Assembly: GCF_000227135.1 (NCBI RefSeq)
Contig: NC_018252.1
Span: 821,854 to 885,853, forward strand
Length of the DNA stretch: 64,000 nt
From: Leishmania donovani
Lineage: Eukaryota > Euglenozoa > Kinetoplastea > Trypanosomatida > Trypanosomatidae
Direction of reading: 5' to 3'
Shown here: positions 1 through 9,066 of the stretch, one piece after another
How the letters are laid out: every line of letters starts with the position of its first letter
How positions within the stretch are numbered: position 1 is the stretch's first letter
Program-made: the position numbers and the translations under genes
Notes under the pieces: generated by a model
The model's database searches: none
The model's input: only the letters and a program-made list of their open reading frames with translations
What the model was told of the DNA's origin: nothing

Positions 1-448
1 GAGGGAGGAGGGGGAGGCCCATTGCTTTATTCTGTCGCCGCTGCACCTTCCTCGCTCTCTCCTGCTCCCCCACTGCCTGCCTGCTCGAAGTGCACTACGA
101 ATCATGATGTTTTCTTGACCGTGTGCTGCTACTCTATGGTTGCGTGGTTGGCCCTCCCCCATCTGAACTCAAAGTCTCTCCTCTTTTGTGTTTCACTGAT
201 TGCCTTTTTCCTCGTTGCCCTCGACATCATCGTAACTACATTGCACACACACTGCTGAGCCGCCTGCTGCTGCTGCTGCTGCTGAAAAGAATAACAACAA
301 AACGGACTAGCGTTTATCCGCGTCTGCTGTCTTACTGCGTCGGGCTCGAGGTTGTGTGTGCTTCTTCGCCCGTGTGTACGTAGGTCTCTCTACACCTTTT
401 TTCTCTGAGCACCTCTCTGCGATTCTCACGTGTGGCATTCAGTGCATC
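1..448. other. Intergenic / 5' flank of PEX2-like gene
   Basis: No convincing gene. Pyrimidine-rich sequence with a CTG run at about 263-284, then CT-rich tracts at 380-430 that could serve as a polypyrimidine tract. The AG at 441-442 is only 6 nt from the chosen ATG, so the true trans-splice site is probably one of the earlier AGs. Confidence 0.5.
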
Positions 449-1441
449 ATGGCGTGGCTCGGAGACGCGGTCGACGCGCAGTACACAATCGACACGGTGT
501 CGAAGCAGCAGGCGCTGCTGCCGTCCTCCAACGCCTTTTCGATCTTCCCGAAGGATCACGTCCTGCGCATCTTTCAGCTGGATGCGCTTGTGCTGCAACA
601 GGAGCTCGTCGAGATTCTGCAGACGACTCTCTTCCATGTGCTTGACATCCCGCCCCTCCAGCACTTTCGCTTCGCCTATCAGGAGGAGCTTGTGCTCGTT
701 TTGGATGCCCTGTTGTACCGTCTGTCGGTGTGGCGCATGGGGCAGTCCATCGGGGACCGACTGCAGAACTTAGTCCTTCGCGATGAAGAGCGGGCGCGTC
801 TGCTGGCCCTGCAGAACACAAAGTCGATCCTGCCCAGCCTCGCTCCATCCCGCCGACTACTGCTGGTGCACGCAATCATGACGCTCGTAATGCCTTACGT
901 CACCCGCAAGGTGCAGCGAAAGGTGCTAGAGGAGGGATGGGAGCGTGAGCCTGTCACGACGGCGCGGCATCGCATCGCCAAGGCGCTCCGCTATGGCGTT
1001 GTCACATGGTCTTTGCTCTCTCTTGCCAACACGTTTAACTTCCTGATGACGGGGAAGTACCGCACCCTCGTCGAGCGCATCCTGTCTCTCCGTCTCGTCT
1101 ACGGCTCGCAGCGGATGATGCGCTTTACAAATCTGCTCTACATGAATCAGCACGTCCAGTGGCAAACGTGGATGTCTCTCTTCAGAGCGCTTAGTCTGGG
1201 GCGATACTTCCGGCGACTCATGAAAAGCCTCAGCTCCGTTGCATCGTCGTCGGCGTTGCTCTCCATGAACGAGAACTTGTGCAGCGCGTGCCATGAGCTG
1301 CCGACAGTGTGCCAGCGGTCGAACTGCGGCCACCGTTACTGCTATTACTGCATCAAGAGTCGGCTGCTCGATAGTCAATCCACCGGCTCCTTTCGTTGTA
1401 TAAAGTGCGGCCAAGCCGTGCACAGCTGCGCCCCTGCGTAA
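449..1441 (+). CDS. PEX2: PEX2-like RING peroxin (GIM1-type glycosome biogenesis protein)
   Basis: 330 aa. The C-terminal RING finger starts at Cys278 (CSAC) and continues NCGHRYCYYC and CIKC, a C3HC4 pattern ending about residue 325. The preceding helical region includes a GKYRTLVERILSLRLVY stretch typical of PEX2. In the family, PEX2 is an integral peroxisomal (here glycosomal) membrane protein. With PEX10 and PEX12 it forms the ubiquitin ligase that modifies the import receptor PEX5 for recycling. In Leishmania the PEX2 homologue was described as GIM1 (from memory). The frame is open 31 codons further upstream, but ATG 449 gives the expected family N-terminus and follows the pyrimidine-rich leader. 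A PEX10-like gene lies 14 kb downstream on the same strand. It could in principle be PEX12, but a full C3HC4 ring favours PEX2 or PEX10. Confidence 0.8.
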   Translation: MAWLGDAVDAQYTIDTVSKQQALLPSSNAFSIFPKDHVLRIFQLDALVLQQELVEILQTTLFHVLDIPPLQHFRFAYQEELVLVLDALLYRLSVWRMGQSIGDRLQNLVLRDEERARLLALQNTKSILPSLAPSRRLLLVHAIMTLVMPYVTRKVQRKVLEEGWEREPVTTARHRIAKALRYGVVTWSLLSLANTFNFLMTGKYRTLVERILSLRLVYGSQRMMRFTNLLYMNQHVQWQTWMSLFRALSLGRYFRRLMKSLSSVASSSALLSMNENLCSACHELPTVCQRSNCGHRYCYYCIKSRLLDSQSTGSFRCIKCGQAVHSCAPA

Positions 1442-2269
1442 GCCGCAAGGGAATACCCACCTGTCGTGTTGTGCTTAGCCGTCGTCCCTGCTTTGTTGCT
1501 CTGCCTACGTGCGTCGGCCTGCCTCTCTCTGTATGTTTAAGTGAAGTTGTCTGGCTGTATGGGCTTCCGTAGGTCATGTGAGATGGTGGCGATGGTTCTC
1601 GCCGAAGAGCGACGTCGGGTCCCACGACCATATGTGTGTGTATGTGTGTATGTATGTATGCGTGAGGAGGTGCGGCTCTCGGAATACGTATGTCGCTGCC
1701 GAGGGGAGGCGAAAGAGGGGGGGGCGAGAATGCACGCATCATCGCCATGAACAGAAGGAGCGACTCTGCATTTAGCTGCCATGTATATGGTGCTGGGTGT
1801 TGGTGGTGAGCGGATGTGGTGTGGCATACCCATAGAAGCGGCTGTCTTGCCGGGAGAGGTGACGCATCTATATTCCCGTGCACGTTGGGACGGCATTTTG
1901 TTTCGTGTGAGAGACGTTCCGACGCCCCCTCCCCAAATCTCCTCCTCTTTTTTCTGCCTATCCACGTGCGTATATGCATGTGTGTGGTTATCATCGAAGC
2001 AGGTGTGGCACAGTGAGCTGTACCCTCGCCTCTTGCGACCGCGTACTCTCTCTGTTGACTCCCTCGCCCCTTCCCCTCCTCATCTCTCTCCCGCCTTTCT
2101 CTGCCTACCTTCTCCGTGCATATTTGTGTGCGCGGATGCATCCCTTTGGCGACGCTTGCTACCACTGGCGTCGCACTTGCGTACACGCAAGCGCACTACA
2201 CATGCATCTATGCGTGTGTGTGCATCAGTCACATGCTTTGGCGTTTTGGGAAGACCGGCAGAGACAAGG
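1442..2269. other. Intergenic region (3' UTR PEX2 / 5' UTR PHD gene)
   Basis: GT-rich microsatellite-like sequence at about 1631-1660, then CT-rich tracts at 2030-2125. No gene is supported. A reading frame runs open into the PHD gene from about 1781, but its composition is low-complexity UTR. Confidence 0.5.
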
Positions 2270-2782
2270 ATGGACCCGGCGCTGGCGGTGATGTCGCCTT
2301 TCCAGAATGAGGCGAGGGGCATTGATGGGATGCTGGAGGACGCTGTAGAGGAGATCACGCGGCCCTCGTCGATCGGCGCAACTAGCGGCAACAACCAAAC
2401 TTCTGGCGCGGCTGAAGGCGCCTCTGTCGAACCTCCTGCGTTGGCGGCTCTTCCCCTGACGCAATGCAGCTTCTGTGCCCAGTCTACCACCACCCGCGCT
2501 GTTCCAAAGGACGGCATGTACGTGTGCACTAACTGTTTAGCTGAGCAGGGAAGCCGGCCTCGTTTGTTCCCGCTCGGCACTTTCAAGTGTTGCCCCACCT
2601 CCACAGAGGCGATGGACGGTGATGTGGTGCGGTGCGCTGGTTGCTACCGCTGGTACCACGTGCACTGCGTAGGCATCACGGATAGCGTGCTGCGGAACTA
2701 TGTAACTCTTTCCACCACCTCGTGGTACTGCCCGGAGCCGGCCTGCTGCGATCGCGTGCTGCGAAGGCATTTGAAGAGGTAG
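2270..2782 (+). CDS. Small PHD-finger protein
   Basis: 170 aa. A Cys-rich C-terminal half holds CSFC (66-69) and CTNC (86-89). It is followed by a PHD-like unit: Cys107/108, Cys122/125 (RCAGC), His130 and Cys133 (WYHVHC), then Cys154 and Cys159 (WYCPEPAC). The WYHVHC and WYC elements are canonical for PHD zinc fingers, which usually bind histone H3 tails or other chromatin ligands. The first metal pair is irregular because the two cysteines are adjacent. The N-terminal 60 residues are low complexity (S/T/A/G). The start at 2270 is the first ATG giving non-UTR-like composition; the frame is open further upstream. A nuclear role is inferred from the domain alone; no catalytic domain is present. 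Confidence 0.65.
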   Translation: MDPALAVMSPFQNEARGIDGMLEDAVEEITRPSSIGATSGNNQTSGAAEGASVEPPALAALPLTQCSFCAQSTTTRAVPKDGMYVCTNCLAEQGSRPRLFPLGTFKCCPTSTEAMDGDVVRCAGCYRWYHVHCVGITDSVLRNYVTLSTTSWYCPEPACCDRVLRRHLKR

Positions 2783-3490
2783 ACACATGAGCAGCGACAA
2801 CCAAAGGAAAGCAAGTGAAAAAAGCCATGATGAATGTGTGTCTCTGTGTAAGACGGAACTCGGAGAGGATAGCGCGGGCGAGGGGGGGGGGCGGAGGAGT
2901 TTTCATCTCTCCTCTTCTTTTTCCCTCGGTTCTCCTTCTGTGGGTATTCAATACTCCGCGTGTGGGGAGGCGTCCGTGTGTGTATGCACCCGATGTACTG
3001 TGCACGGTGCCATACGACGTGTACGCTCTAAACGTAGTAGTCGAGGCTGAACCCCCTCTCCCTCTTTCCCTCCAGCTCGATGAGAAGTGTTGTGTTGGTT
3101 GTGATTTAAAAGAGGGGGACGGTGCCCAGCGGCGAGGCGGTCGAGTGCCCCTCCTCCCCCCTCTCTCACATCACCTCTCTGTTGCACGTTGCCACACATG
3201 TACGGGTATCCCTGCGTAGCACCACCTCCTTGGTGTTGCCGCTCGACGTCAAGCACGTGCATGTTCTGCCCGCCCAACCTCTCTCCCCCTCATGTCGCCG
3301 CTGCTGTCACCTACTACCTATTACCTTTCCTTTTCTCTTTCATTTGTTGGCGCCCTATTCACTTCGTTTCGCTCTCGAACTCTGCGCGTCGCTCAGCGAG
3401 GGAGGTGGTTATGGGAGGGCACCCTCCTTACAGGGAAAGACCCACACATCAGCAGTCAACGGCAGCGCATGAGGTGGACGTGATGATACC
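2783..3490. other. Intergenic region
   Basis: Contains a G-run at 2883-2890 and CT-rich tracts at 3060-3070 and 3150-3360. The latter probably supply the polypyrimidine tract for the next gene. No gene seen. Confidence 0.5.
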
Positions 3491-5089
3491 ATGGGTCCCA
3501 CAAACATCATGTGCGACTTCTTCCACGGTGATGCCGCCTCGCCACGCTATCAAAGCAGCGCGAAGTCAACCTTCACGCCTCTCTTGCAGACGTGGGTGAA
3601 GCCAGAACGGCTTGAAAATAGCACGGCCGTCTTTCTCGACGCCCTTCTGTACACCGACGACAGCGGCGCAGCTGTGGCGCAGATATGGCTGCGAATCGAC
3701 CCAGATGATTCTCATGGGCTGGGCGCCGCACCGTTGTTCTCTTTCCTCGTGGCAGCGTGTCGGGCACCGTTGGTTTGCCCCAGCCAAGCCGATGTCCCCA
3801 TTATCAGCGGCGCGGCTGTGCTTGCTGATGACGCGACATCAGCCGTTCGTCAGTTTCACCTCGTGTACCCGTGCGTCAGCGGCACCAACGCTTTGCTCCG
3901 TGAGGTGGTGCACAGCTGGGGCGGGGCACGGCTCTCTGTGACCCGCAAGCGAGCACTTCTCCGTGTGGCGGGCGCGACTGCTCCGTACACAGCGACTGCG
4001 GTGGTGAACGAAGCTGCCACCGCAGGCGTGTTTGTACTGGAGTCGGGCGCATACCACCGAGCCGATGCCTTCCATGTTCGAACCGACGCGGCTGCGCGCC
4101 AAGGGCTGGTTCCTCCTGTCACTGTGCTGCAGATGCGGGCGCCGCTCCCGCAGAGCGAGACGTACCGGAGTCTTCAGCACGGATGCCTTACCGAGTCACT
4201 GGTAGGCTTCGTCGTGCACGAACCGTACCGACAGCGCTCTATCTTCTCTCTTGCCGCCGTCCCCTCCGCCGGTGCGCAAGCACTGTATGGGGAGATAGAC
4301 ACGGTGCTGGAGATGAGCACCGCCGCCCTCCACGACGCCGATGAAGCACTTGTCCCTTGCTGCGGCCTTGCTCAGCGTATAGTGTACACCGGCTGCGCCT
4401 TGACGCGCACCCAACTCCACGCCTCCCCTCTTCTGGAGGTCACACAGGTGGTGCTGAGAGTACATGTGGAGGGGGCACTTTCTCGACCGGCGTCTCTCTC
4501 GCCCTTGAGCAACGTGACATGGCAGTTGTGCGGCTCGCAGCGCTACGAGGCCACCGTGATTAGGCTGCAGCGGCCTCTAGAGGAGCGACTGAGTTGGGTC
4601 GTGGAGCCACTCCGCGCCGTCTCGTCGGACCTGCGGTGCGTAGATAGCGCCTTGAACCGTGCAGGGGCTAAAGCAACGGCGGCGCGGAGGAGTTCTGATG
4701 CTGATTCAAGAAGTCAGATGCACTGTGTCACGTGTGTCGCTGAGGCGCACTTTTCGTCTTTCTCGCGCCACGGAGGCCACTTCACTGGTGGCGTTAGGCG
4801 TCGCTGCTCTCTCGCGCTCTCCGCTAACGCTGTTTGCTCTGTGTACCCGCACCATCCGCGAACGGCGGGGGGAGCGCACGAATCACGCAGCTGCCGCAGA
4901 ACATCCGTGTCGTGGTGGCAGCCACCCCCGCTGTGGCTGTCCCGCACCGCGTGCTTCATCACGCATTGCAGCCTTTTCGAGCTGTCTGCGCTGTACTGCC
5001 TCGTCCTCGTGGCCTGTTTTCTCGTTATCCTGCTGCGGAGGGGCAGAGGGAGAGACGGTCTCGCTCGCAGGGATTCCATCGCTTGGTGA
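3491..5089 (+). CDS. Conserved-looking hypothetical protein with C-terminal membrane anchor
   Basis: 532 aa, not recognised. ATG 3491 sits in a favourable ACCATGG context. Most of the protein is a mixed alpha/beta soluble region with scattered Val/Leu-rich segments. Residues of roughly 380-470 are low complexity and rich in Arg, Ser, His and Cys. A strongly hydrophobic segment near residues 493-515 (SALYCLVLVACFLVILL) is followed by an Arg-rich tail of about 17 residues. That arrangement fits a single C-terminal transmembrane anchor with a short basic cytosolic tail. No N-terminal signal peptide is evident, so it may be tail-anchored with the bulk of the protein in the cytosol. Codon use matches its neighbours. 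No function is proposed. Confidence 0.7.
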   Translation: MGPTNIMCDFFHGDAASPRYQSSAKSTFTPLLQTWVKPERLENSTAVFLDALLYTDDSGAAVAQIWLRIDPDDSHGLGAAPLFSFLVAACRAPLVCPSQADVPIISGAAVLADDATSAVRQFHLVYPCVSGTNALLREVVHSWGGARLSVTRKRALLRVAGATAPYTATAVVNEAATAGVFVLESGAYHRADAFHVRTDAAARQGLVPPVTVLQMRAPLPQSETYRSLQHGCLTESLVGFVVHEPYRQRSIFSLAAVPSAGAQALYGEIDTVLEMSTAALHDADEALVPCCGLAQRIVYTGCALTRTQLHASPLLEVTQVVLRVHVEGALSRPASLSPLSNVTWQLCGSQRYEATVIRLQRPLEERLSWVVEPLRAVSSDLRCVDSALNRAGAKATAARRSSDADSRSQMHCVTCVAEAHFSSFSRHGGHFTGGVRRRCSLALSANAVCSVYPHHPRTAGGAHESRSCRRTSVSWWQPPPLWLSRTACFITHCSLFELSALYCLVLVACFLVILLRRGRGRDGLARRDSIAW

Positions 5090-5990
5090 GTTTCCTACTC
5101 GTGCATGCACGCACGCTTCCTACCGCCTCCGCCTCTCCTTTTGTGCGCAGCACCTGTCTCACTCTCTACACCCGAGTTTCTTTATATTGCCGTTCTGTCG
5201 TCCTACTGCTTACACGCTACACGCTACACGCTACACGCTGCTGCTGCTACTGCCGCCGCTGTCTTTGAGGTGCACCGATAACACGGCTCGCCCATTTTCC
5301 CAGAGTAACGATTGAAAACGAGTAATGGGCACGTGCACACCGCTGTGCAGACAGACAGACAGACACACACACACACACACACATGCACACATAAACCGCG
5401 TTCGGCGTAAGCGCAGGAGGACTGCGACTCGGCTCCCTCTTCGCTTTTTCGGTGAAAGGCGCACAACCCTCTTCTTTACTGAACACCATCGCACGGATGA
5501 TGGGTACGAGGTCGACCCTCCGCCCTCCCTGCTCCCTCCCTCCCTCCACCACACGCAGAACGCATCCGCGCTCGAGGTGTTCGTCGTCATGGAGTGTCTG
5601 CAACCCTGCAGCCCTGTCATACCGACCTCTCTGTTTCTATCCTTCACTTCTCTGCGTTACCTCCTTGCCCCCTTCGCTCACAAACACATAGACCTGTGCA
5701 CCGTCACGGCAACAACTGACTTTCTCCCTCCCTCCAGCGAAGAGTGGGTACACCTCTGCCTCTTGCTATCCGCGTCTCTCCAGCTGCCTTCTCGCTACGC
5801 GTCTTTCCCTAGATCTCTCGGTGCGGCAGCCGTCAGCGCTGCACTGACAGCACTCGTTCGTCTTTTCCGCCGGCGCTTCGCTTCGCGTCACGGCGCACCG
5901 GCTCTGCCGCCTCCTTTGCTCTCTCAACTCTTTTCTACTTGCCTCATTTCCCACCCTCCCCATCGTCCCTGCTGGCATCGACAACGCCAC
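5090..5990. other. Intergenic region with short tandem repeats
   Basis: Holds four copies of the heptamer TACACGC (5211-5238) and a CA microsatellite (about 5363-5383). CT-rich tracts up to 5975 precede the next gene. A reading frame is open from 5325 into the next gene, but its composition is UTR-like. Confidence 0.55.
5211..5238 (+). repeat. Heptamer tandem repeat (TACACGC)x4
   Basis: Four perfect head-to-tail copies of TACACGC, directly followed by a CTG run. Simple-sequence expansion in a UTR. Confidence 0.9.
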
Positions 5991-6392
5991 ATGGAGAACA
6001 AGGCACCAGGGACGGCGCCGCGGCCGGAGGGGTACGCCTCCGCGGCCAACGCGCAGGGGCATGAGAACTTCTTCCGCCCAAGGCAAAAACTAGGGACGCA
6101 TAACATCCAGCGGGCAGGCCTGCGTTCTGCCAGGCGCGTTGGCTTGTGGTTCACGTCGAGCGTACTCGTGTTCGTTGTGATGCCGGCCTATCTAGGGCCC
6201 GCGTACGTCAAGTACGTGGCTGGCAGCGAGTGGCTGGAGCGGGCGTCGAAGTCGATCTGGCAGCGGCGCAACGAGAAGGACTTCGAACTGTACATGACGC
6301 AGCGCAAGAATACGTGGGCGGAATGGCTTGGCCTGAAGCGATACAACATCAGCGGGGAAGAGAACGACGGTGACATCCAGAAGTACCGATGA
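5991..6392 (+). CDS. Small single-TM protein, unknown
   Basis: 133 aa, not recognised. The N-terminal 49 residues are hydrophilic and basic towards the end (LRSARR). One hydrophobic segment spans about residues 50-70 (VGLWFTSSVLVFVVMPAYLG). The C-terminal part is charged, with WLERASKSIWQRR followed by an acidic end. A basic pre-TM segment and small size resemble accessory subunits of mitochondrial inner-membrane complexes, but this is only a topological resemblance. ATG 5991 lies just after a long CT-rich tract, while the frame upstream is UTR-like. The 3' UTR carries an antisense SIDER2-like repeat. Confidence 0.7.
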   Translation: MENKAPGTAPRPEGYASAANAQGHENFFRPRQKLGTHNIQRAGLRSARRVGLWFTSSVLVFVVMPAYLGPAYVKYVAGSEWLERASKSIWQRRNEKDFELYMTQRKNTWAEWLGLKRYNISGEENDGDIQKYR

Positions 6393-6726
6393 GGCTGTTG
6401 CTGACGCTCTCCGTGTGTCCGCGTCTGGATGCGCAGGTTAAGGAATGCCAATGCGTTTTCGCGCTTGTTTGGGCTTCATTTTTCCTTTTTGGTGTGGGAG
6501 GGGTATGCGTGGACTGTGGCCTGCCTCGCCCCGTATCGTGGCGTTGTGCGCTCCTCCTCTCTCCCTTCTCTTTCCTCTCACAGAGAGTTGCTGTTGTTGT
6601 TGTTGTTGTTGTGTGTGTGTGCGTGATGGCTGCCCGCGTAGCTGGGCATTTTTGTAGTGCTTGGTCCCTCTTCATCCATCTCCTTTGTGAGGAGGAGGAG
6701 TTCACGAATGAGGCGACGAAGTGCGG

Positions 6727-7204
6727 CGCTGTTTTCTTCCTTCCGCCAACGTGTCCGTTTCGCTGCTGTGCAACGCGAGGTCAACGCTGCACCCCCCGGG
6801 TCTGCCNNNNNNNNNNNNNNNNNNNNNNNNNNNNNNNNNNNNNNNNNNNNNNNNNNNNNNNNNNNNNNNNNNNNNNNNNNNNNNNNNNNNNNNNNNNNNN
6901 NNNNNNNNNNNNNNNNNNNNNNNNNNNNNNNNNNNCACACTCTGCCCATCATATGGATGGCGCACGCGTGTGCAGTGCTGCAGGTCGCTCCGGTGCAACG
7001 CCGTCCACCGTCGGACCGCCGACGTGAGTGGCGCTGAGTCTCTCCGACTCCCCAACGTCGCAGGCGCTTGGCCCTCTCACCACGAGAAGGGGCTGTGCAT
7101 TGGCCGGGATAGGGGAGGGGAGGGGTTGCCCGGCTTCGCCACGCACCGAGTGGGGAGAGGGGGTGGGTGCACAGAGCCCTGAGAGACGACTCGCTGAGGT
7201 GTCC
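6727..7204 (-). mobile_element. SIDER2-like degenerate retroposon, antisense copy, interrupted by gap
   Basis: Reverse-strand copy of the repeat family also present at 14059, 34769, 35245 and 47401. The 5' end is at 7204 (GGACACCTCAGCG on the minus strand). The 3' end is at 6727 (GGAAGGAAGAAAACAGCG on the minus strand). Both ends are defined by where similarity to the 14.1 kb copy stops. Assignment to SIDER2 rests on size, placement in 3' UTRs and recollection of the family; no search was run. Confidence 0.65.
6807..6935. other. Assembly gap (129 N)
   Basis: Run of N inside the antisense SIDER2-like repeat. Confidence 1.
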
Positions 7205-7562
7205 CAAGTCATGAAGGAATGAGCGCGAGCGCATTTGTGTAACTCTCTCTATCTCCTACTCACACGTTTTCTGGCCGCCTTCTTTCACCCGTTCCTTTTC
7301 CTCCCTGTGCAGCACCGCACACGACGCCGCCCCTCCTTTCTTCCTCCCATCAACGTGGACCTTTAGCGCGCCTTCCCGCGTCTGCGTCTTCTTCTGTCTT
7401 TCCCATCCCTTTTTGTGTCTGGGGGGAGTGCGCGAGAGTGACTTGGGCGGTGACGTGGCGAGAGGAAGGGGAGTAGCGCACCGCGTTGCCCATAGACCTA
7501 ATCGCCTGCTCACGCGCACACAGATCCGGTGCCCACGCTCACAACGCCGCACCAGCACCGCA

Positions 7563-7934
7563 ATGGAACGTGAGCGAAAGCTGGCGGAACGGGAGGTGCG
7601 CGAGGCCGTGGCGGACGCGGAGTCGCCGCTGGCGCAGCGACACGTGCGGGAATCCCTGAAGAAGAACAAATTCGCTGTTGCCCTCTACGCCGTGGCCCTC
7701 TTCACGCCCGCCTTCTTCCTCATGTTCTTCTACACCGCCAAGGCGCGCGAGATTCGCGCCAACTTCAGAGACCCCTACGCCCTCCCCGAGGGGTTTGACC
7801 CAAAGACGGGTGAGTTCTCGAGCAAGGAGGCGCAACCGAAGAGCGCGCAGGAGTTGCCCATATCCAGATCACTCTTTGTGGGCGAGGAGCCGGGCAGCTA
7901 CGGAGGGCGTGCGCGCAAGCGCAGCATCAGCTGA
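7563..7934 (+). CDS. Small single-TM protein, unknown
   Basis: 123 aa, not recognised. A charged N-terminal helix (residues 1-36, rich in Glu and Arg) precedes one clear hydrophobic segment at about 37-59 (FAVALYAVALFTPAFFLMFF). A hydrophilic tail follows, containing a YALPEGFDPKTGEF element and ending in basic residues. Topology suggests a single-pass membrane protein, possibly of the mitochondrial inner membrane or ER; the location is inference. ATG 7563 gives the first sensible protein start; the open frame upstream is UTR. It is adjacent to another small one-TM gene (5991-6392) but shares no visible motif with it. Confidence 0.7.
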   Translation: MERERKLAEREVREAVADAESPLAQRHVRESLKKNKFAVALYAVALFTPAFFLMFFYTAKAREIRANFRDPYALPEGFDPKTGEFSSKEAQPKSAQELPISRSLFVGEEPGSYGGRARKRSIS

Positions 7935-9066
7935 AACAATTGGAGGTGCGCTGTGCAGCCGCGCAGGCGAGGAGAAAGCCGCTGACACGCACGTGGAGAC
8001 GGAGAAGCAAGACGCTTCCGTTGTTGTGCAGGGCGGGTGGCTCCCACTCGTGCTTGCCTTTGAGAACCGAAAGGGGGTGTGGTGACTCGCCTCGATGCTT
8101 CCATAACGCGAAACGAGCATAAAAGGAAAATCAATACAAACTAGTGCAGTACCGTTCAGGCGGAAAGGGAGAGCGAGAGGGAGAGACGATGCGTGCACTT
8201 CGTGTAGTGGGCCCCGCCTCTGGCGTGATGGCCTGCTGGCAAGCGAACCCGACTGACAACTTGCGTTTTGTGGGGCAGCCTCGGCAACCGCACCGAGAAT
8301 TGCGGCTTTCACCCATCCCTTCCCTTTCTTCTGACGCTGGTCTCTTGCGACGCACGTACGTCTCACCACGGTGCTGTCTGTTTGAAGGCACGCAGGGGAG
8401 CTGCGTGTGCGTGCATGCGCGCGCATCCTGTTCTGTGCCTCTCATGCCCAATCACTCTCTCTTTGACCCTTCCTTTTCGTCCTCACCTTGTACGTCGACC
8501 CATCACGGGGTGGCTGCGGGTGTCCAGTGCCGTGCCTGCGTATCGCTTCGTGGACGCCGTTCGTCTCCTAATATCGTCCACACTACCGCCGCTCCCTTTG
8601 CCATTTTGTGTCAGGGCTGGGAAGGTGGTGGTGACTGCACCACGGGAAAGGATCCCACGACGCTGAGGTTGAAGTGGCTGCGGGTTTCACCACAGACACG
8701 CTGCGGCCTGCAATCACTCTTGCGTGCATGTGTTTGTGTGTGTGCTGGACTCAAGTGCGGGTGTGCTCGCTCATGTGATCGGCGAGGCGTCGCGTCGTGT
8801 GCGGAGCTCTTGACGGAGTAGCGACTTGACCAGCGTGTGCTTCAGACCCACCTCCCTCTTTCTATCTCTCATAGACGCACTGTCGCCCCGTGTTCCCTCC
8901 CTCTCCGCCCTTCAGCTCACCGCATCCATCCACAGAGAGAGAGGTGCTGCGGAGGTGCACCGGAGGCCTTTGCGAGGACCACACACCCCAAAGTGCAGAG
9001 ACGACTTTCGTTCCTCCCGGCGGCGCGCTCCGTGTGCGCCTGCCGTAGACATCTCTTCCGCCTACC
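7935..9066. other. Intergenic region
   Basis: Mixed CT- and GT-rich sequence; CT tracts near 8850-8915 probably serve the next gene. No gene or known repeat seen. Confidence 0.5.

Larger units (their letters stand above)
6393..7562. other. Intergenic region with antisense SIDER2-like repeat and N gap
   Basis: Contains a (TTG)n run at about 6590-6611, the antisense repeat at 6727-7204 with an N gap inside it, and CT-rich sequence at 7240-7420 that can provide the splice tract for the gene at 7563. No gene seen. Confidence 0.6.

Noticed and set aside
1781..2269. Open frame extending the PHD protein upstream
   Set aside because: UTR-like composition; first gene-like Met is at 2270.
5325..5990. 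Open frame extending the 5991 gene upstream by 222 codons
   Set aside because: Encoded residues are Ser/Pro/Leu/His low complexity, including a CA microsatellite translated as Thr-His; typical UTR read-through.
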